Of a stretch of DNA of 9,029 nucleotides, positions 5,000-9,029 are shown in pieces. The DNA is taken from positions 1 through 9,029 of the forward strand of contig DVLH01000047.1 of NCBI GenBank assembly GCA_018715585.1. Direction: 5' to 3'. The DNA comes from Candidatus Aphodomonas merdavium (lineage in GTDB: Bacteria > Bacillota > Clostridia > Christensenellales > Aristaeellaceae). Each line of letters opens with the position of its first letter. Position 1 is the first letter of the stretch. The position numbers were made by a program, and so were the translations under genes. The notes under the pieces are model-generated. The model was given only the letters and a program-made list of their open reading frames with translations, had not been told where the DNA came from and made no database searches.

Positions 5000-7159
5000 A
5001 TGCCGTTTTCTGAAAAATTTTTACGCAAGCAGTTGACGCGCTTTAAACCGCTTCTAACGGGCGGTGGTTTGGAACCGGCGCGTGCGGCGCAAAACGTGGT
5101 GGGCGAGCTGATGACGGCTGCGGAGAAAACACGCCTGAAAATGCGCTTGCGCAGGTTTGAAAGGTTTGAAGGCGTTTGGATCGTGCCGGACAAGACGCGC
5201 TTGCCTGGCGTCATGCTGTATTTGCATGGCGGCGGCTATACGTGCGGCGGGATAGACTACGTCAAAGGAATCGGCAGCTTGTTGGCGGCGCACTGCGGTA
5301 TGCGCGTGTTTGGCGCGGCGTACCGCCTGGCACCGGAGCAGCGCTATCCGGCGGCGCTGGAGGACGCATTGGCGGCGTATGCATACCTGCTGCGATGCGG
5401 GGTGCTGCCGGAGGAAATTGCGCTCTGTGGCGAAAGCGCAGGCGGAGGGCTCGTGTATTGCCTGTGCATGAAGCTTAAGGAGCTTGGCATGCCCCTTCCG
5501 GCGGCAATCGTGTCCATCTCCCCGTGGACAGATTTGACGGCAAGCGGAAAATCATACCAGGAAAACAGCGCGGTTGATCCGACGATGACGCTAGAGCGGC
5601 TGTCTTTTTTTGCGGGCCTGTATGCAGAGAATTTTCAGGATCCGCTCGTCTCCCCGCTCTTTGGCGACGTGACGGGGCTGCCGCCGTCGCTGCTCTTTGC
5701 GGGCGGGGATGAAATTATGCTGGACGATGCGCGCGCCATGCACGAAAAACTGCTTGCTGCAGGCTGCAAGAGCCATCTGATCGTTGGCGAACATATGTGG
5801 CATGCATACGTGCTTTATGGCACGCGGGAGCACCGCAAGGCGGACTTTGCTGCCATCTTTGCTTTTTTGCGTGAGAATATTTCTGCCGGGCACACGCTGC
5901 GCTGGATGCGGCTGGACAACGCCGCGAAGATTTTTCCCGCGGCGCGGCGCAAACATTGGACGAACGTGTTCCGTCTTTCCGCCTCGCTGCAGGAGAAGGT
6001 GGATCCCGCGGTGCTGCAGGCGGCGCTGGATATGACGGCGCGCCGCTTTCCGTCCATTGCGGTGCGGCTTCGCAGCGGCATGTTTTGGTATTATCTGGAG
6101 GAACTGCTCTTTCCGCCTGAGGTATTGCCGGATGGAGCGCAACCGTTAAAGAGGATGGGCCGTAAGGAGGTAGGCCGCTGCGCATTCCGCGTGCTGTACT
6201 ATGAAAATAGAATCGCTGTGGAGATCTTTCATGCGCTCACAGATGGGACGGGTGGGCTCATTTTTCTGAAAACGCTTGTAGCGGAGTATTTGGCGCAGCG
6301 CTATGGTGCGTCCGTTTCCTGCTGCGAAGGGGTTTTGGACCGGCAGGCGGAGCCGGAGAGGGAGGAGCTAGAGGACAGCTTCGTGCGCTATGCGGGGGGC
6401 GTTTGCGCGAGCCGCAAACAGGAAAAAGCATATCGAATTACGGGAAAGCTGGAGCCGGACCGGTTTTTGCACGTTACCTGCGGCACGCTGGAGGTAGAGC
6501 AGGTGCATGAGCAGGCCAAGCAATATGACGCGAGCGTGACGGAGTTTCTCTCTGGCGTGTTGCTGTGGGTAATGCTGGAAATGCAGCGCGAACATGTGCG
6601 CCGCGGAAAATTACGGCCCGTGGTAGTACAGATCCCCGTAAACCTGCGCAGGCTGTTTGAAAGCCGGACGCTGCGCAATTTCGCCATGGTGGTCAACGCC
6701 GGGGTAGATCCGAGGATGGGCGATTACACGCTGAGCGAACTCATTGATGCCGTGCGCTGCCAGATGGGTTTGGAGGCGACACCGCAAAAGATGCGCGCGG
6801 CTTTTACCACAAACGTTGTGAGCGAGCGGCAGATGGCGCTGCGGATTGTACCGCTGCCCGTCAAAAACGCGGTGATGAAGATGGTATTCGATGCGGTGGG
6901 AGAGAGCGTAGGCTGCCTTTCATTTTCCAACCTGGGCATTATCCGCGTTCCGGAAGAAATGCGGGCGTATGTAACCCGTTTTGATTTTATCCTCAGCGCG
7001 CAGTCCAACGCGCCATACAACTGCAGCGCCTGTTCCTATGAGGGCAAGCTGCGGTTTAACGTGGTGCGCAACACGGTGGAGCCGGAACTGGAGCGGCGGT
7101 TTTTCTGTCAGCTGCGGAAGATGGGGCTGCATGTGTTTATCGAGAGCAATCAGAGGTGA
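5000..7159 (+). CDS. Fused alpha/beta-hydrolase and HxxxDG acyltransferase (alcohol acetyltransferase-like)
   Basis: This 719-residue protein joins two enzymes. Residues 1-295 are an esterase of the hormone-sensitive-lipase (alpha/beta-hydrolase 3) type: oxyanion motif HGGG at 76-79, nucleophile elbow GESAGG with Ser146, and likely acid and base Asp237 (FAGGDEIMLDD) and His268 (MWHAY). From about 303 a second domain begins with MRLDNAAKIFPA and TNVFRLSASL, then carries HALTDG at 411-416, the HxxxDG catalytic motif of CoA-dependent acyltransferases and condensation-like enzymes (alcohol acetyltransferase/PapA5-like). All catalytic residues are intact in both halves. No signal peptide or membrane helix is seen, so it is probably cytoplasmic. 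AAGGAGA (4989-4995) lies 5 bases before ATG 5000. In other Clostridia I recall the two parts as separate neighbouring genes with a DUF6320 gene. Substrates are unknown; one domain could load and the other cleave an ester. Confidence 0.9.
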   Translation: MPFSEKFLRKQLTRFKPLLTGGGLEPARAAQNVVGELMTAAEKTRLKMRLRRFERFEGVWIVPDKTRLPGVMLYLHGGGYTCGGIDYVKGIGSLLAAHCGMRVFGAAYRLAPEQRYPAALEDALAAYAYLLRCGVLPEEIALCGESAGGGLVYCLCMKLKELGMPLPAAIVSISPWTDLTASGKSYQENSAVDPTMTLERLSFFAGLYAENFQDPLVSPLFGDVTGLPPSLLFAGGDEIMLDDARAMHEKLLAAGCKSHLIVGEHMWHAYVLYGTREHRKADFAAIFAFLRENISAGHTLRWMRLDNAAKIFPAARRKHWTNVFRLSASLQEKVDPAVLQAALDMTARRFPSIAVRLRSGMFWYYLEELLFPPEVLPDGAQPLKRMGRKEVGRCAFRVLYYENRIAVEIFHALTDGTGGLIFLKTLVAEYLAQRYGASVSCCEGVLDRQAEPEREELEDSFVRYAGGVCASRKQEKAYRITGKLEPDRFLHVTCGTLEVEQVHEQAKQYDASVTEFLSGVLLWVMLEMQREHVRRGKLRPVVVQIPVNLRRLFESRTLRNFAMVVNAGVDPRMGDYTLSELIDAVRCQMGLEATPQKMRAAFTTNVVSERQMALRIVPLPVKNAVMKMVFDAVGESVGCLSFSNLGIIRVPEEMRAYVTRFDFILSAQSNAPYNCSACSYEGKLRFNVVRNTVEPELERRFFCQLRKMGLHVFIESNQR

Positions 7160-7165
7160 TGATCG

Positions 7166-7864
7166 GTGTATTGCGTTCAATGCGGTGTAGAGCTGGACGA
7201 CAGTGAAAAGGTGTGTCCGCTGTGCGGTACGCGGGTATATCACCCGCAGATCAAGCGAGGCAAGGGGACGCGCCTGTTTCCTGCGGCGCAACAGGAACAA
7301 GAGGAAAAGGTTAGCGTTTCTGGTGTGCTTTTCCTCATTACAGCGCTATGTGTGCTTGTGATTGCGATGGCACTGCTGGTGGATTTTAAGACGGCGGGCC
7401 ATGTCGTATGGAGCGGCTATGCGATTGGCGGCCTGATGGTGGTGTATGTGTGTGCGGTTTTGCCCTTGTGGTTTCACAGGCCTAATCCGGTCATTTTTGT
7501 CCCGTGTGGGTTTGCGGCTGTGGCAGCGTATTTGCTCTATATTTGCCTAGAAACGGGAGGAAATTGGTTTTTAACGCTGGCTTTTCCGACGGTGGGCATG
7601 GTGGCGCTGCTGACAACGGCGGTGGTGGCGCTTGCGCGCTACGTGCACGGCGGCGGGCTGTACATTGCCGGCGGCGCGCTGATTGTGAGCGGAGCGTGCC
7701 TGGTTGTGCTGGAGATGCTAATCAGCATAACCATCGACGCACCTATCCGGTTTGTCTGGTCACCCTATCCGGCTGCGGCGCTGTTTCTGCTGGGGTTGCT
7801 GCTTATCGTATTGGCAATTTGCCGCCCGCTGCGGGAGGCGCTGCGCAAGCGGTTTTTCGTTTAG
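7166..7864 (+). CDS. Zinc-ribbon six-helix membrane protein (DUF6320-like)
   Basis: This 232-residue protein has an N-terminal zinc ribbon (C3, C6, C17, C20: CVQC then CPLC) on a basic, Gln/Glu-rich linker (about 21-50), followed by six hydrophobic helices at roughly 52-73, 81-103, 108-128, 133-157, 163-187 and 199-220, and a basic tail. The ribbon is probably cytoplasmic. The layout fits DUF6320 proteins, which I recall next to alcohol-acetyltransferase-like genes in Clostridia; function is not known. The start is GTG 7166; its ribosome binding site GAGGTGAT (7153-7160) overlaps the TGA of the previous gene with only 6 bases between genes, so translation is likely coupled. A role as the membrane partner of the fused enzyme (for example presenting a lipid acceptor) is inferred from coupling alone. 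Confidence 0.8.
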   Translation: MYCVQCGVELDDSEKVCPLCGTRVYHPQIKRGKGTRLFPAAQQEQEEKVSVSGVLFLITALCVLVIAMALLVDFKTAGHVVWSGYAIGGLMVVYVCAVLPLWFHRPNPVIFVPCGFAAVAAYLLYICLETGGNWFLTLAFPTVGMVALLTTAVVALARYVHGGGLYIAGGALIVSGACLVVLEMLISITIDAPIRFVWSPYPAAALFLLGLLLIVLAICRPLREALRKRFFV

Positions 7865-7882
7865 AATAGGAGTGTTTCTACG

Positions 7883-8569
7883 ATGGAAGAACAAAAGCAA
7901 GGGACAGTACGCCTTCTTTCTGGTATTACGGCGCGGGAAGCGCTTGCCATTTTGGACGAGCGCAGTCAACCGTTTCGGCGGCTGATGGCGTTTTACCGTG
8001 CCGCCATCATGGAGGTCGAAACGAAATTCAACGTGCTCAACGCAGAGCTGTCGTTACAATATGAGCGTAATCCGATTGAGACAATAAAAACACGGCTCAA
8101 GTCTATCAACAGCATTATGGACAAGCTACAGCGCAAGAACCTACCGCTGACGATAGAAGCTGTGGAGCAGAATATTTTTGACGTCGCTGGCATTCGGGTG
8201 ATTTGTTCTTTCCCGGAAGATATCTATCTGCTGGCGGAAGCGCTGTTGCGTCAGGATGATATTGTGCTGCTGGAACGCAAGGATTACATCCAGAACCCCA
8301 AGGAAAGCGGTTACAGGAGCCTACATCTGCTTGTGGAAACCCCCATTTTCCTGATGCATGAAAAGCGGCCGATGAAAGTTGAGGTGCAGCTGCGCACGAT
8401 TGCGATGGATTTCTGGGCAAGCTTGGAGCATAAACTGCGTTACAAAAAACAAATGCCCGCGGATGCGGAGGCAATCGGCGAGGAGCTGCGTATCTGCGCG
8501 CAGATCAGCGCGGAGCTGGACAACCGCATGCAGGCGGTCCGCAAGCGCATCGAAGCGGAGATGGAATAA
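7883..8569 (+). CDS. relQ: RelQ-type small alarmone synthetase (GTP pyrophosphokinase)
   Basis: This 228-residue enzyme should transfer pyrophosphate from ATP to GDP or GTP, making ppGpp or pppGpp. Synthetase-domain motifs are visible: FDVAGIRVIC (99-108; Asp100 is the likely Mg-binding residue), KDYIQNPKESGYRSLH (133-148; Tyr144 would stack on the guanine), EVQLRT (167-172; Glu167 the likely catalytic base) and AMDFWASLEHKLRYK (174-188). There is no hydrolase domain and no TGS or ACT domain, so it is a single-domain synthetase of the RelQ/YjbM group. The C-terminal helix (about 195-228) matches the tetramer-forming helices of RelQ. The N-terminus is roughly 28 residues longer than B. subtilis RelQ. 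TAGGAG (7867-7872) lies 10 bases before ATG 7883. It follows the membrane-protein gene by 18 bases and so is probably in the same operon. Confidence 0.9.
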   Translation: MEEQKQGTVRLLSGITAREALAILDERSQPFRRLMAFYRAAIMEVETKFNVLNAELSLQYERNPIETIKTRLKSINSIMDKLQRKNLPLTIEAVEQNIFDVAGIRVICSFPEDIYLLAEALLRQDDIVLLERKDYIQNPKESGYRSLHLLVETPIFLMHEKRPMKVEVQLRTIAMDFWASLEHKLRYKKQMPADAEAIGEELRICAQISAELDNRMQAVRKRIEAEME

Positions 8570-8590
8570 ACGGAGCGCCACCGACGACGG

Positions 8591-8658
8591 AGCCGCCAGC
8601 AGAGGCAGGGACGTGGGCACATCGCCTGCGGGTCCGCTTTCCGGCGGCTTTTGATTTT
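8591..8658 (+). terminator. Probable composite terminator after relQ
   Basis: AGCCGCC (8591-8597) can pair with GGCGGCT (8643-8649), enclosing a smaller GCAGG/CCTGC hairpin (8605-8609 with 8625-8629), and is followed by TTTTGATTTT. A local CCGC (8634-8637) with GCGG (8644-8647) hairpin competes with the long stem. The large enclosed loop makes it less typical than the other terminators here. Confidence 0.5.
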
Positions 8659-8916
8659 GACTACCGGTTGCAAGGCAAACAGCGCATAGATGGGTTCCCC
8701 ACCAAGGCGTTTTCGCGCGCAGGGTTTTGCGGTCTGCGGGAAAAAAGGAATGCGGTGAAAACGGCCAATGCCGGGGCAACGCGGACGGCCAGGAATCCCC
8801 AAACCCGCATGCAGATGCCAAAGCCGCTCCGGGCAACCTCCGGACACATGAAATGGCGCAGCACCTTCGAAACTTTGCGCTTGATTTGACGAGGAAAAAA
8901 GAACGCTCCCAATCTC
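8659..8916 (+). other. Gene-free spacer between convergent genes
   Basis: About 260 bases between the relQ terminator and the minus-strand terminator hold no supported gene; the full gene-free stretch is 8570-8963. A minus-strand frame at 8661-8918 encodes a hydrophobic, Arg-rich 85-residue stretch with no clear ribosome binding site or recognisable motif. I see no promoter or repeat that stands out. Confidence 0.45.
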
Positions 8917-8948
8917 AAAAAACCCCCGGCGCTTTTTCAGGCGCCGGG
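8917..8948 (-). terminator. Strong terminator for the minus-strand gene at the right edge
   Basis: CCCGGCGC (8925-8932) pairs perfectly with GCGCCGGG (8941-8948) around an 8-base loop. Read on the minus strand the stem is followed by GG and a run of six T (the A run at 8917-8922). It lies 15 bases after the stop codon at 8964-8966. The opposite flank has no T run, so it serves the minus strand. Confidence 0.88.
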
Positions 8949-8963
8949 AGCCGGAAACAGGGC

Positions 8964-9029
8964 TTATGCGCGCGCAGCGAGCGTGGCAAAGAACGCCCCC
9001 ACCTTTGCAAACACATCGGTCAACTCATC
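8964..9029 (-). CDS. C-terminal end of an unidentified minus-strand gene (partial)
   Basis: On the minus strand an open frame enters from the right edge and ends in TAA at 8966-8964; the last 21 residues read DELTDVFAKVGAFF and then ATLAARA. A strong intrinsic terminator follows 15 bases later with a long T run, which supports a real gene end rather than chance. The stretch is short and amphipathic-looking (Val-Phe-Ala-Lys-Val-Gly-Ala-Phe-Phe), and no family can be recognised. The other two minus-strand frames here are not backed by any signal. This gene converges on the relQ operon. Confidence 0.55.
   Translation of the reverse strand, partial: DELTDVFAKVGAFFATLAARA

Noticed and set aside
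8661..8918. A hydrophobic 85-codon minus-strand frame after relQ
   Set aside because: It starts inside the minus-strand terminator region of the edge gene, lacks a ribosome binding site, and has an Arg-rich, motif-free sequence.

Overview
This window looks like a chromosomal segment from a fairly high-GC, low-oxygen member of the Bacillota, probably class Clostridia and gut-type. The reasons are a clostridial-type RnfB with several Fe-S cluster motifs, AAGGAGG-type ribosome binding sites, a textbook sigma-A promoter (TTGACA, 17-base spacer, TATAAT), a DUF1836 regulator, a zinc-ribbon membrane protein of the DUF6320 type and a RelQ-type small alarmone synthetase. No mobile element, tRNA, rRNA or CRISPR array was found. 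Taxonomy is inferred from gene content and style only.

Layout. (1) Bases 1-539 hold the 3' part of rnfB, followed by two tandem hairpins, the second a terminator. (2) Bases 662-868 form a leader: a consensus promoter, a strong ribosome binding site, a 22-codon peptide with four Met codons, a hairpin right after its stop codon, and a strong intrinsic terminator. The terminator's 3' arm can pair instead with the end of the peptide frame. This looks like transcription attenuation of the next operon. (3) Bases 973-3519 are metN-metI-metQ, a complete methionine ABC importer ending in a strong terminator. (4) Bases 3607-4343 are a long gene-poor spacer with a few hairpins. (5) A promoter near 4321-4349 starts a co-directional run with gaps of 6-18 bases: a DUF1836 regulator, a 719-residue fusion of an alpha/beta-hydrolase with an HxxxDG acyltransferase, a zinc-ribbon six-helix membrane protein, and relQ, ending in a probable composite terminator. 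(6) At the right edge a minus-strand gene ends (only its last 21 codons are visible), with its own strong terminator.

How they work together. MetN (ATPase), MetI (permease) and MetQ (binding protein) make one importer. Its leader suggests expression tuned by Met supply through ribosome stalling, rather than by the SAM or T-box riboswitches common for Met genes in Bacillota. The second operon joins a putative DNA-binding regulator, a two-headed ester hydrolase/acyl transferase, a membrane protein and a (p)ppGpp synthetase. This suggests an envelope or lipid/ester-modifying module under its own regulator and linked to stress signalling, but its substrate cannot be read from the sequence. The fused enzyme and the Met-rich leader are the two most interesting items.
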